The notes beneath the pieces were generated by a model that made no database searches, was not told the DNA's origin, and worked only from the letters and a program-made list of their open reading frames with translations. A stretch of 41,512 nucleotides of DNA, from contig CAJTSO010000016.1 of the NCBI GenBank assembly GCA_910579115.1, positions 1 to 41,512 of the forward strand. The letters are read 5' to 3'. Each line of letters opens with the position of its first letter. Within the stretch, counting starts at the first letter, position 1. Made by a program: the position numbers and the translations under genes. The stretch comes from an uncultured Selenomonadaceae bacterium (GTDB lineage: Bacteria > Bacillota > Negativicutes > Selenomonadales > Selenomonadaceae). Shown here in pieces: positions 1 to 8,257 of this stretch.

Positions 1-63
1 CACCTCTTACAAACTACTAAGTTCAGCTTTCACTGCGTTCAGCTTCTCTAAGTAGTTTGCATG
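1..63 (-). repeat. Interspersed palindromic repeat, family B
   Basis: The reverse complement of this stretch is about 90 % identical to 22270-22333. Both copies have inverted ends of the type AAACTACT/AGTAGTTT around a core containing GCTGAACGCAGTGAAAGC. A partial copy lies near 23126-23142. The short tag TTAAGTGCTCATGCC follows here (about 91-105) and recurs near 22262 and, inverted, near 5295, so these elements share borders. No protein is likely; the short frames across it translate the repeat. The family is not one I can name. Confidence 0.7.
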
Positions 64-152
64 GCTCGCACTAAAAACTGCTTTCAGCAGTTTAAGTGCT
101 CATGCCAACCCAGAGGGAGAGGCAAGGACGCTCGTGGATATTTACCTCTACC

Positions 153-484
153 TCCCTGGCTCCCCCTCTGGGGAAGCTGTCAGCAAAGCTGACTGAGAGG
201 TAACCTATAATCCGGCTCATAGGCTCCCCTCTAGGGGAGCTGTCAGCGAAGCTGACTGAGGGGTGATACGACAAGCCACTGTTAATTTATCACCCCTCCG
301 GCCTGACGGCCACCTCCCCTAAAGGGGAGGCAGGGACGCTCGTGGATATTTACCTATACCTCCCTGGCTCCCCCTCTGGGAGAGCTGTCAGCGAAGCTGA
401 CTGAGAGGGTTCTCGGCTCCGCCGTCACCCCCTTGTCTCTCCCTCTGGGAGAGCTGGCAGTCCGTCAGGACTGACTGAGAGGGG
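153..484. repeat. Cluster of five palindromic repeat units, family A
   Basis: Five units of about 45 bp occur at roughly 158-202, 219-266, 288-334, 362-411 and 435-484, in both orientations. Each consists of two small hairpins: a CTCCC...GGGAG arm pair and a GTCAGCGAAGCTGAC-type arm pair (or its variant CAGTCCGTCAGGACTG), closed by GAGAGG or GAGGGG. Degenerate copies occur near 5345, 22013-22230, 23205-23280 and 23936-24024. The last unit here overlaps the 3' end of hsdS and supplies its stop codon. The spacing is irregular and there are no unique spacers, so this is not a CRISPR array. The rest of 1-465 holds no gene that I can support. Confidence 0.8.
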
Positions 485-1733
485 AAAAATTCAGTAGCTT
501 GTCACGGTAGTATTCGTACTGTTTTTGCCGGGCGGTAATCTCGGCGGGCAGGCCAATATTGAGGTCAGAACAGATGGCATCGAAGTTGTCGAGAACATGA
601 ACAATGCGCTGCTGTATTTCTATTGGCGGTATGGCAATTTCAAATTTCCGGATTTTTTCCATCGGTATATTTTTCATCGAGGATGATTGCAACAATCGGG
701 TGATTTGTTTATCCCAAAATTGCCCACTCTGAAAATAATAACGCATATATTCCGGCACTATAATACTTGTATCGCATCGAATCAATGCCACATTAGGCGC
801 AAGATAATATCTATCTTCTTCATCAACCAATGCAACCTGACCGATTGTACCAACATAAGTAAATAGCATATCGCCAACATGGAGCTTGCTTCTGGACAAC
901 TTTGATAAATCGCTCTCGTCAATGTATTTTACATCCTCAAGATTCAGTCTCCCATTTTTAACATTCAAACCTCGAAGAGCAATAATTTTTCCTGTATCCG
1001 AATAAGTTACATACTTTGTAAACTCAAATCCAGCCAGCTTTGTAACAAGAGCAACCTCTCCAATCGTCCGCCATACAACATCACTTGCCCCCCCCTCGTG
1101 GGCATCAAAGGTCAGCAGCTTGTCCCGGTAGTATTCATACTGCTTCTTCCTCGCTGTAAGCTCTGCTGTAAGCTCTGCTGTAAGCTCTGCTGTAAGCTCT
1201 GTGAAATTGTCCAATATACGGACAATTTCACGCTGCACCTCCAAAGGTGGTACAGGAACAGTTATTGCTTTTAGCGTGTCTGGCGTAACTTCCATTACCT
1301 TTGTTCCATGAACAAGTTTTCGCTTCTGTGCGGCAAACATCTCTGTATGGAAAAAGTAAGTCAAGTATTTGGCATTTTGACTGTGGTGGATGATGGCGGT
1401 ATGTCCACTGACTGCAACGGCCTCATTCCCTAACCAGGCCACACATTTACATACATCTTCAATATTTTCACTTGTAACAGCCATAACAACATCATGAGGA
1501 TAGGCCATCTTTTGTTTTCTGGCGCAGTCTTGACTGATAAAAGTGAAAGTTTTATTGGCGAACAGACCATATTTTGTGTAGATTTGTCCATAGTGGATGC
1601 AGGGAATGCCGTCTGAGCAGAAATCCTTCTTTTGAAGATTTCCACCTCTTGAGATAGTCGCAATTTCCCCTAATTTCTTATACTCCACCCCATCCGGACA
1701 ATATTCCTGAATCAGCTCATCCAGTTTACTCAT
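465..1733 (-). CDS. hsdS: Type I restriction-modification specificity subunit HsdS
   Basis: This 422-residue protein chooses the DNA target of the type I methylase/nuclease complex. It has the usual two-fold layout: target recognition domain 1 (about 10-170), a central conserved helix, domain 2 (about 215-385) and a distal conserved helix. The two helices end in near-identical stretches, QKQYEYYRDKLL and KKQYEYYRDKLL. The central helix carries a TAEL tetrapeptide array (about residues 178-194) encoded by four perfect 12-bp repeats at 1153-1200. In EcoR124-type enzymes the number of such repeats sets the spacer length between the two half-sites. The start overlaps the rhuM stop by 8 bp. The last residues (SPLSQS) come from a palindromic repeat rather than from conserved hsdS sequence. 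Confidence 0.93.
   Translation of the reverse strand: MSKLDELIQEYCPDGVEYKKLGEIATISRGGNLQKKDFCSDGIPCIHYGQIYTKYGLFANKTFTFISQDCARKQKMAYPHDVVMAVTSENIEDVCKCVAWLGNEAVAVSGHTAIIHHSQNAKYLTYFFHTEMFAAQKRKLVHGTKVMEVTPDTLKAITVPVPPLEVQREIVRILDNFTELTAELTAELTAELTARKKQYEYYRDKLLTFDAHEGGASDVVWRTIGEVALVTKLAGFEFTKYVTYSDTGKIIALRGLNVKNGRLNLEDVKYIDESDLSKLSRSKLHVGDMLFTYVGTIGQVALVDEEDRYYLAPNVALIRCDTSIIVPEYMRYYFQSGQFWDKQITRLLQSSSMKNIPMEKIRKFEIAIPPIEIQQRIVHVLDNFDAICSDLNIGLPAEITARQKQYEYYRDKLLNFSPLSQS
1153..1200 (-). repeat. Four tandem 12-bp repeats encoding TAEL units in hsdS
   Basis: Four perfect copies of GCTGTAAGCTCT stand head to tail on the plus strand. On the coding strand they give the run TELTAELTAELTAELTA in the central spacer helix of HsdS. 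The unit is 12 bp, so gain or loss of a copy keeps the reading frame and changes only helix length. In the EcoR124I/EcoR124/3 pair, two versus three such repeats are known to change the recognition spacer by one base. Confidence 0.95.
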
Positions 1734-2823
1734 TTCCGTTCACCGCCCGTTCTGTGTCGATAGCCGTGGCTGCCGTTTTGTAATCAGGCTTTTCTCCCTC
1801 CAGCATAAACCTGTCAAAATCACTGACATAGATATGATCCTGTACAATTCTATATTTTTCAAATTCTGTTTCTGCGTGGAGCCGCGCCATTTCCGCTGAT
1901 ATTTTTCCTGCATCCTGCAAAACTTCGCGATCCCACATCGTCAGAAATCCATTCAGCCGCTGTTCCCAATCGGCCATAGTCATAGGTATCTTCCGTTCCG
2001 CCTGCATTTCCGCCAAATCAAGGTAAGCGGACACTAAACGGGACAGCTGGCGTAATTCCTGCTCTGTCAGGTAATTTTTTGCAACCGTTACATCTGATTT
2101 ATGAATTTTCCCGCCAGGATATCCGTCCCAGCTTGTCAACCCCATATTTCTTTTCTCAGAATCCGCGCGGTTATAAATCACCTCAGCCGCGGTCTGTCCA
2201 TGGACACTGTAGTGAAGTTTGTTCTGAACCGCCGCAAAAAAACGATGGGTTGCCTTGGCATTGGGATCATAATCCAAAGCCGTAGCGTAAATATCCGTAA
2301 TCTTCTGATAAAATTTTCGTTCAGAGAGACGGATTTCCCGTATTTTTTCCAGCTGCTTCTCAAAATATTTTTCTGTCAGAAGCGTCCCGCCATTTTTCAG
2401 GCGTTCATCATCCATAGCCCAACCCTGAATAGTATAATCCTTCACCACGGCATTGGCCCATTTGCGAAATTGTACAGCTCTCTCATTGTTGACCTTAAAC
2501 CCGACCGCGATAATCATTTGCAGGCTGTAGTGCGCAAGCTCACGGGACACCTGTCTCGCGCCTTCAATCTGAACAGTTCGGAATTTCCTAACGGTTGATT
2601 TCTCCGTCAATTCCCGGTCGTAGAATACTTTTTTAATATGCTCGCTAATGGTGGGCACTGTGACGTCATATAACGCCGCCATCATCCTTTGAGTCAGCCA
2701 TATATTTTCGTCTTCGTACCTCATTTCAAAGCTCTCTTTTGTATCGCCGGTAGCGGCAACAAATGTGAGGTATTCCGCCGCGGAGGAGCGAACAGTGTTA
2801 ATTTCTCTTTTTCCCTTTTTCAT
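1726..2823 (-). CDS. rhuM: RhuM-family protein in the type I RM operon
   Basis: The 365-residue protein matches the RhuM (virulence RhuM/COG3943) family: an N-terminal region with ENIWLTQRMMAALYDV, then TISEHIKKVF and the family core FRTVQ...RQVSRELAHYSL...VGFKVNNERAVQFRKWA. The first half resembles a winged-helix/KilA-N-like DNA-binding region; the C-terminal half is mostly helical. The name comes from a Salmonella pathogenicity-island gene, but its biochemical function is unknown. Genes of this family are often found between hsdM and hsdS, as here. The start codon overlaps the hsdM stop by 4 bp (ATGA), and the stop overlaps the hsdS start, so the three genes are translationally coupled. A role in modulating or protecting the RM system is inference from position only. 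Confidence 0.9.
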   Translation of the reverse strand: MKKGKREINTVRSSAAEYLTFVAATGDTKESFEMRYEDENIWLTQRMMAALYDVTVPTISEHIKKVFYDRELTEKSTVRKFRTVQIEGARQVSRELAHYSLQMIIAVGFKVNNERAVQFRKWANAVVKDYTIQGWAMDDERLKNGGTLLTEKYFEKQLEKIREIRLSERKFYQKITDIYATALDYDPNAKATHRFFAAVQNKLHYSVHGQTAAEVIYNRADSEKRNMGLTSWDGYPGGKIHKSDVTVAKNYLTEQELRQLSRLVSAYLDLAEMQAERKIPMTMADWEQRLNGFLTMWDREVLQDAGKISAEMARLHAETEFEKYRIVQDHIYVSDFDRFMLEGEKPDYKTAATAIDTERAVNGNE

Positions 2824-4388
2824 TCTCCTGCCTCGATTTCCGCAATAATCCTGTCGATTTCATCCCTCAGGGTCTGCTGTCGGGCCACGATTTCCCGGAG
2901 CTCCCCGTTGAGCTTCACGATGTCGATTTTCTCTCTGGTGTCCTCGGCCTCCACATAGGTGGACACGGACAGGTTATAATCGTTTCCGGCGATCTCATCG
3001 TATGGGACACAGCGGGCAAAGTAATCCACGTCCTCCCGGGACGCAAACGACCCAACGATTTTTGCAATGTTCTCCTCCGTCAGCTTGTTGTTGTTCGTGA
3101 CCTTCACGCACTCCCCGGAGGCGTCGATGAACAGGGTGCGGTTATCGGATTTGCCGCGCTTCAGGACCATGATGCAGGTGGCAATGGGGGTTCCAAAAAA
3201 CAGGTTGCCGGGCAGCTGGATAATGCAGTCGATGAAATTGTTGTCAATCAGATACTGGCGGATTTTCTTCTCGGCCCCGCCCCGGTACATGATGCCGGGG
3301 AAGCAGACGATTGCCGCCGTCCCGCTGGCGGCCAGCCAGGCAAGGGAGTGCATGATGAAGGCAAGGTCGGCCTTGGACTTCGGGGCCAGCACCCCGGCCG
3401 GAGAGAACCGGGGGTCATTGCTCAGAACCGGGTTGTCATTCCCCTCCCACTTGATGGAGTAGGGAGGATTGGAAACTATCACCTCAAAGGGTTCGTCATC
3501 CCAATGCCGGGGCGACGTCAGCGTGTCTTCGTGGGCGATATCAAACTTGTCATAGTCTATATCGTGCAGGAACATATTGATGCGGCAGAGGTTGTATGTA
3601 GTCAGGTTGATTTCCTGACCAAAGAAGCCCTGACGGACATTCTCCTTGCCGAGAATCTTCGCGGCCTTCAGCAGAAGGGAGCCGGAGCCGCAGGCGGGAT
3701 CATAGACCTTGTTGACCTCGGTTTTGTTCCCGACGGCAATTCTGGTCAGCAGCTCGGAGACTTCCTGCGGAGTGAAAAATTCGCCGCCGCTTTTCCCGGC
3801 GTTGGAGGCGTACATACTCATGAGGTACTCGTAGGCATCGCCAAAGGCATCGATGGAATTGTCCCTGTAATCGCCCAGGCCCATGTTTGCCACGCCCTCA
3901 AGCAGCTTCACAAGGTTTGCGTTGCGCCTGGCAACGGTAGACCCCAGCTTGTTGCTGTTGACGTCGATATCATCGAACAGTCCGGAAAAATTATCCTCGC
4001 TTTCACTGCCCTTTGCGGATTCTTCGATATGGCGGAACACAGCTTCGAGGGTCATGTTCAGATTTTCATCGTTTGCCGCCCGCTTTCTGACATTACAAAA
4101 AAGTTCGGACGGAAGAATAAAAAAACCTTTTGTTTTGACTAAATCTTCACGAGCCTGTTCGGCATCCTCATCGGACAACCGGGCATAATCGAAGCCCGCT
4201 TCTCCGGCTTCAATCTCCCCTTCGTTTATATAATTGGTCAGGTTCTCGGAGATATAGCGGTAGAACATCATGCCCAGCACATAGGATTTGAAATCCCACC
4301 CGTCTACGCTCCCGCGCAGTTCGTCGGCGATCGCCCATATAGACCGGTGGAGTTCGCCCCGCTCCTGTTCTTTCCTGATATCAGCCAT
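2820..4388 (-). CDS. hsdM: Type I restriction-modification DNA methyltransferase HsdM
   Basis: HsdM transfers a methyl group from S-adenosylmethionine to N6 of adenine at the site chosen by HsdS. The 522-residue protein has an N-terminal helical HsdM domain (about 1-150), the SAM-binding motif DPACGSG (about 230-236) and the catalytic motif NPPY (about 307-310). I chose the ATG at 4388 because AAAGGA lies about 12 bases before it; an in-frame ATG 48 bases earlier (4436) has no ribosome binding site. The first gene of an hsdM-rhuM-hsdS operon. The nuclease subunit HsdR is not in the window and may lie beyond the left edge or be absent. Confidence 0.95.
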   Translation of the reverse strand: MADIRKEQERGELHRSIWAIADELRGSVDGWDFKSYVLGMMFYRYISENLTNYINEGEIEAGEAGFDYARLSDEDAEQAREDLVKTKGFFILPSELFCNVRKRAANDENLNMTLEAVFRHIEESAKGSESEDNFSGLFDDIDVNSNKLGSTVARRNANLVKLLEGVANMGLGDYRDNSIDAFGDAYEYLMSMYASNAGKSGGEFFTPQEVSELLTRIAVGNKTEVNKVYDPACGSGSLLLKAAKILGKENVRQGFFGQEINLTTYNLCRINMFLHDIDYDKFDIAHEDTLTSPRHWDDEPFEVIVSNPPYSIKWEGNDNPVLSNDPRFSPAGVLAPKSKADLAFIMHSLAWLAASGTAAIVCFPGIMYRGGAEKKIRQYLIDNNFIDCIIQLPGNLFFGTPIATCIMVLKRGKSDNRTLFIDASGECVKVTNNNKLTEENIAKIVGSFASREDVDYFARCVPYDEIAGNDYNLSVSTYVEAEDTREKIDIVKLNGELREIVARQQTLRDEIDRIIAEIEAGE

Positions 4389-4492
4389 CTTGGTCGTTTT
4401 CCTTTCTCCCCTGTTTCCATATCTTTGGTTACCCATATTGCGGGCAAATCGTAAAATCGCTCAAATAAAGCCTGGCGGCGAATCCTTTGATA

Positions 4493-4521
4493 TAATTAAG
4501 GTATCAGGCAAAGCCCGTCAA
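4493..4521 (-). promoter_or_regulatory. Possible promoter of the hsdM operon
   Basis: On the minus strand TTGACG (4521-4516) is followed after 17 bases by TAATTA (4498-4493). The -35 is close to consensus; the -10 is weak. It lies about 105 bases upstream of the hsdM start. The rest of the 4437-4724 gap shows no gene. Confidence 0.4.
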
Positions 4522-4724
4522 AGGAGAAGCGCCACGAGACATAACAATTCTATCACTATTACGCTCAGTTATGAAAGAGGCCAGCGCCGGAAATTTGCCG
4601 GCAGGATATATTCACCTGATAGAACCCAGGCGGCTTCATTCAATCTGTTATTGCGATTTACAAAGGAAAATGAAATCCTGTATCGAATATATATTGCAGA
4701 ATATGAGAGGCAGGTGGCTATCGA

Positions 4725-5249
4725 ATGGCGCGATTTTGCACAAATTGCGGAGCAAGGCTGGAGGCCAGCGCCCGCTTTTGCGGAAGCTGCGGCGCGCTCT
4801 GTTCCGCTGGCGGAAGCAGGCAGCCGGTACGGAGCGGTGATACCGTGCGGCGAAGCGGCTCAAAAGGTTCCAGCGGATGGTGGAAATTTTTTGCCGGGGT
4901 AGCTGCCGGCACGTTCTTCGCGCGCCTCTTTGGCGGTTCCCCTTCGGCTACGGCCTCAGCTCATGCGGAAAGGACGGAAAATTTTCACCATACGGTGATT
5001 TACCGTAATGACGATGATGATTTCTATTTTTCATCAAATTCATCCAGGGAAGATTCAGAAGATTCAAATGAGCTTTACGATGAGGACGACAGAGATTCAG
5101 CCTTTGACGGGGATGACAACGATGCTTTTCCAGACAGCGAAGATTTCGAGGCAGATGACGGCGGCTTCGATGACGACTGCGATGATTATGATGAATGCGA
5201 TGACGACTGCGGCGATTACGATGACTATGATGATTATGATGACGATTAA
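4725..5249 (+). CDS. Zinc-ribbon membrane protein with a highly acidic C-terminal tail
   Basis: The protein (174 residues) begins with a small zinc ribbon: two CxxC pairs at residues 5/8 and 19/22 (FCTNCGARLEASARFCGSCG). A hydrophobic stretch around residues 49-71 could span the membrane or anchor the protein. The remaining 90 or so residues are dominated by Asp, with Glu and Ser, and become a near-repetitive D/Y/C tail. AGAGG and AGGTGG stand 7-15 bases before the ATG. No enzyme domain is visible. Zinc-ribbon proteins of this layout are common in Firmicutes and mostly uncharacterised. It sits alone between the RM operon and the UPF0126 gene, with a degenerate family A repeat downstream. The acidic tail could bind cations or a basic partner; that is inference. 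Confidence 0.75.
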   Translation: MARFCTNCGARLEASARFCGSCGALCSAGGSRQPVRSGDTVRRSGSKGSSGWWKFFAGVAAGTFFARLFGGSPSATASAHAERTENFHHTVIYRNDDDDFYFSSNSSREDSEDSNELYDEDDRDSAFDGDDNDAFPDSEDFEADDGGFDDDCDDYDECDDDCGDYDDYDDYDDD

Positions 5250-5342
5250 GCGGTAACTGCTGATCGATCTCATAGACTACCCTCCAGGTTGGCGTGAGCA
5301 CTTAATAAGCGAAGCGGCAACCTCTAATTGGTCTAGTGGCTA

Positions 5343-5382
5343 CCTTCCAGTGGAGCTGTCGCTGAAGGCGACTGAGGGGTGA
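5343..5382 (+). repeat. Degenerate family A palindromic repeat
   Basis: GGAGCTGTCGCTGAAGGCGACTGAGGGGTG matches the second half of the family A units at the left edge with compensating changes in its GTCGC/GCGAC stem, so the hairpin is kept. It lies in the 340-bp gap between the zinc-ribbon gene and the UPF0126 gene. Just before it, around 5295-5312, is an inverted copy of the border tag TGAGCACTTAA. Confidence 0.6.
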
Positions 5383-5587
5383 AAAGACAACCCATCTTCC
5401 CCATCTGATCTTAGATATTTTGTCCGGCCTCATAATATGATACAATGTCGTCTAAAAGCACTTGCCCTCCCTCCCATCCACAATCCCCTTTCCATTGCCA
5501 GGGCAAATTCAACGAATCTTCCTTTCATCCTCCTGGCGTGGGCGGAAGGTTCAGTTTCCTTCAAAAATTTTCACTTTCGAGGTTCGT

Positions 5588-6184
5588 ATGCTCCAGCAGA
5601 TTTTTGAAATATTGGGCACCATCGCTTTCTCCCTTTCCGGAGCCTTCGTGGGCATGGACAAAAAGATGGACATTCTGGGAATCGCCACCATGTCCGTAAT
5701 GACCGCCACCGGCGGCGGCGTAATCAGGGACCTGCTCATCGGGATCACCCCGCCCACGGCCTTCCGCAATCCCCTGTTCGCCATGATTTCCCTTGTGACC
5801 GCTTTGCTGGTATTTCTTCCCTATGTCAACCGGAAAATCAATTTGGACAATATCCTCTGGGTCGCGGCTGATTCCGTAGGTCTGGGCGCTTTTACCATGA
5901 CGGGCGCCTCCATGGGGACCGCCTTCGACAATATTTTCCTGGAGATTTTTCTCGGGGTCGTCACCGGGGTTGGCGGCGGCGTGATAAGGGATGTCTGTAC
6001 CGGCGAGATCTCCATGATTTTCGTGAAGGGCTTCTATGCTTCCCCTTCCATTATCGGGGCCTTCGTTTACTCCGTCCTCAGCCGGCAGTATCCTGATTTT
6101 GCCCTTTTCATGGGTTTTGCTGCCGTGTTTTCCCTGCGGCTCCTGGCGGCCAGGTTCAACTGGCGGCTTCCCAGGGCAAAGTAG
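5588..6184 (+). CDS. UPF0126/TRIC-type membrane channel family protein
   Basis: A 198-residue integral membrane protein of the UPF0126 (YicG/glycine transporter, TRIC-fold) family. It contains the duplicated family signature: ATGGGVIRDLL with TPPTAFRNP in the first half, and VTGVGGGVIRDVCTGEI in the second, giving about seven membrane segments as two three-helix repeats. Bacterial TRIC homologues conduct monovalent cations; some members have been linked to glycine uptake. I chose the ATG at 5588, with CGAGG 5 bases upstream; a longer reading frame to 5462 has no site. Length fits the family (about 200 residues). It is a single-gene unit converging on the antiporter operon through a shared terminator. 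Confidence 0.9.
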   Translation: MLQQIFEILGTIAFSLSGAFVGMDKKMDILGIATMSVMTATGGGVIRDLLIGITPPTAFRNPLFAMISLVTALLVFLPYVNRKINLDNILWVAADSVGLGAFTMTGASMGTAFDNIFLEIFLGVVTGVGGGVIRDVCTGEISMIFVKGFYASPSIIGAFVYSVLSRQYPDFALFMGFAAVFSLRLLAARFNWRLPRAK

Positions 6185-6236
6185 CTCCGCCGCCGCCCCT
6201 AAATGGGAGGCTTTTAGGCCGCTGCCAGGCCACGAC

Positions 6237-6278
6237 AAAAAATCCCGCCGCCGGAATTTCCGGCAGCGGGATTTTTTT
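6237..6278. terminator. Bidirectional terminator between UPF0126 gene and mrp operon
   Basis: A stem AAATCCCGCCGCCGG / CCGGCAGCGGGATTT with one mismatch is flanked by A-rich sequence on the left and T7 on the right, so it works in both directions for the converging transcripts. Confidence 0.88.
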
Positions 6279-6288
6279 GCTTCCAATT

Positions 6289-8022
6289 TTACTTCAAACA
6301 GGTCAGCAGCACACCGATCATGCTTATCAGCACCGTGAGGATAATCATGGTGGGATCGGCGATGGCCGTCCGGTAGTTCCGGGCGTAGAAGCGGCTCCGC
6401 TTGCGGAAGGGCTTGGCGTCCAGGAACTCCATGGGATTTTCCGTGAGCCTCATTACCCTTTCCACCCCGGTTCCCCAGGCCATGCTCAGGGCGGTGCTCA
6501 AAGCGCAGCACAAGGCGCTGAGGCGGTAGATGATAAAGGCGAAGGGCTTCCGGTAGAACCAATCCGTATCCAGGCTCAGAGCCGTATGGGGCTCCATGCG
6601 GGGCAGGAACATGATAAAGGGTATTGCGGCAGCCGCAAACATCTGCACGCAGCTGATTATATGCTCCGGCTCAAAGGGCTGATAGGTCATCCCAGGGAAG
6701 GGCAGATAGCGGTACAGGAGATCCGGCATCACGCCGTAGAGGGTGCAGAAGAAAGCTCCCAGCCCCATGCCCGCGTACATATTTTTCGGCACCTGGGCGA
6801 TAAACTTTACCTCCTCATATTTCCGCAGGAAGATGAAGTAGCCCATCTTGAGGGTGATGGAGAGGAATGTACCGACGCTGGCCAGCTCCAACAGCTCGTA
6901 GATGGCGTGATGCCCGGCCTCCGCGGCGGCGGCAATGGTTATGGTCTTACTGACGAAGCCGTTGAACAGGGGAACGCCGGATATGGAGAAGGCTCCGATG
7001 AAAAAGCAGACCGCCACGAAGGGCATCCGTTTGGCCATAGCTCCCAGCTGGTTTATATGCCTTATGCCGGTGGCGTAGGTGATGGTGCTGACGCACATAA
7101 AGAGCAGGGACTTAAAGAGGATATCGCTGAAAGCGTGGGCCGTAGCGCCGTCCAGGGCCAGATTCGTGCCGATACCGGCGCCGGCCACCATGAAGCCCAC
7201 CTGACTGATGATATGATAACTGAGGAGCTTCCGCATATCATTTTCCATGACCGCGTAGCAGGCTCCGTAAATGGCCATGACCGCCCCCAGCCACATGAGA
7301 AGCTGGTCCCCGGCCAGCATCCGGATGAGGCCGTACACCGCCACCTTGGTGGTGAAGGAGCTCATAAAGATACCGCCGGTGAGAGTGCTTTCAGGGTAAG
7401 CGTCCACCAGCCAGGCGTGAACCGGCGGGATGGCCGCGTTGAGGCCAATGCCGAACATGATGCACCAGAAGGAAGCGTCATGGGGCCCACCCGCAATATT
7501 TCCCACCAGGGCCTGCCCCTGGGAAAGCTTCAAAAATATTCCCAGCAGCAGGAAATTGCCGCCCAGCATATGGACGAGAATGTAGCGGAAAGCCGCCCTT
7601 CGGGAAGCCGGGGTCCGGTTCAGCCAGACCAGAAACACCGAGGTGACCGCCAGCAGCTCCCAGAAGAAAATGAAGGTGATCCAGTCGCCGGCCAGAGCCA
7701 CCCCCAGGGCGCCTCCGGCGTAGGACATGGAGCAAAGGGCCTCCATGCGGTTCTCATTATGGCAGGAGTATATGCCGCCGATGACTGCCATGAGGGCAAA
7801 GACCATGCAGAACACATAGCTGAGCTTGTCCACATGATAGAAATGAAAAACATAGTCCTTCACAAAATTAAAGGTCAGATCCGTTCCCAGATTCATGCTC
7901 AAGGCGGCTGCCAAGGCCCCAACGGGGCCCAGGACAAGAAGGATCTTCCGCAGGGTCTTGGGGACGGCACAGGCAACGATGCCGGTGAGTATCAGGATAA
8001 GGCCGGGATGCAGCTCAGTCAT
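6289..8022 (-). CDS. Mrp/Mbh-type antiporter subunit, NuoL/M/N-like (third paralogue, TM7 Lys replaced)
   Basis: A 577-residue polytopic protein of the proton-translocating NuoL/M/N/MrpA/D family. It keeps the conserved TM5 glutamate in FFWELLAV and a TM8-region lysine in SFTTKVAVYGLIR, but the usual TM7 lysine before the PLHGW-type motif is an asparagine (GLNAAIPPVHAW; codon AAC at 7440-7438). The other two paralogues in the operon keep this lysine. I chose the ATG at 8022 because GGGAGGTGAGG stands directly before it; the start overlaps the 3' end of the preceding small gene. It is the last gene of the operon and may stand in for the N-terminal antiporter domain of MrpA. Ion specificity cannot be read from the sequence. 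Confidence 0.88.
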   Translation of the reverse strand: MTELHPGLILILTGIVACAVPKTLRKILLVLGPVGALAAALSMNLGTDLTFNFVKDYVFHFYHVDKLSYVFCMVFALMAVIGGIYSCHNENRMEALCSMSYAGGALGVALAGDWITFIFFWELLAVTSVFLVWLNRTPASRRAAFRYILVHMLGGNFLLLGIFLKLSQGQALVGNIAGGPHDASFWCIMFGIGLNAAIPPVHAWLVDAYPESTLTGGIFMSSFTTKVAVYGLIRMLAGDQLLMWLGAVMAIYGACYAVMENDMRKLLSYHIISQVGFMVAGAGIGTNLALDGATAHAFSDILFKSLLFMCVSTITYATGIRHINQLGAMAKRMPFVAVCFFIGAFSISGVPLFNGFVSKTITIAAAAEAGHHAIYELLELASVGTFLSITLKMGYFIFLRKYEEVKFIAQVPKNMYAGMGLGAFFCTLYGVMPDLLYRYLPFPGMTYQPFEPEHIISCVQMFAAAAIPFIMFLPRMEPHTALSLDTDWFYRKPFAFIIYRLSALCCALSTALSMAWGTGVERVMRLTENPMEFLDAKPFRKRSRFYARNYRTAIADPTMIILTVLISMIGVLLTCLK

Positions 8023-8257
8023 CCTCCTCACCTCCCTCATCGTAGTAGTCCGGTTCCTTTTGGAGCAGCGGAGCCATTATCAGCTTGGCGGCAATGATCA
8101 GGAGCCAGCAGCCGAAGAAACCGAGACCGGTGGCGACTCCAAAGGGCAGCGGCCACCAGGCTGGGCTCTCGCCGTGACCCGGCCAGAAAGCGATTTCCGC
8201 AGCGCAGCCGATAATGATGAATATTATGCATATTGCGTAAGCCTTTTTCTTATCCAT
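8015..8257 (-). CDS. Small membrane protein of the mrp operon
   Basis: An 80-residue protein with two predicted membrane helices (about residues 5-22 and 36-58) and an acidic tail ending EEDD. It starts at the ATG at 8257, which shares a base with the TAA of the preceding antiporter gene (TAATG), and its end overlaps the next gene, so it is coupled to both. I do not recognise a named family. Similar short genes lie between NuoL/M/N paralogues in Mrp/Mbx-type loci, so an accessory transmembrane subunit is a reasonable inference. Confidence 0.72.
   Translation of the reverse strand: MDKKKAYAICIIFIIIGCAAEIAFWPGHGESPAWWPLPFGVATGLGFFGCWLLIIAAKLIMAPLLQKEPDYYDEGGEEDD

Noticed and set aside
92..274. 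A 60-codon minus-strand frame
   Set aside because: It translates palindromic repeats (VSFADS twice) and has no ribosome binding site.
153..484. A CRISPR array at the left edge
   Set aside because: Units are palindromic, in both orientations and irregularly spaced, with no unique spacers and no cas genes.
6277..8097. A 606-codon plus-strand open frame opposite the third antiporter gene
   Set aside because: His/Gln/Gly-rich composition with no family resemblance; it mirrors a strongly recognisable membrane protein on the other strand. GC-rich codon bias opens the antisense frame. The same holds for long frames at 9903-10979, 24060-25517 and 29270-30550.
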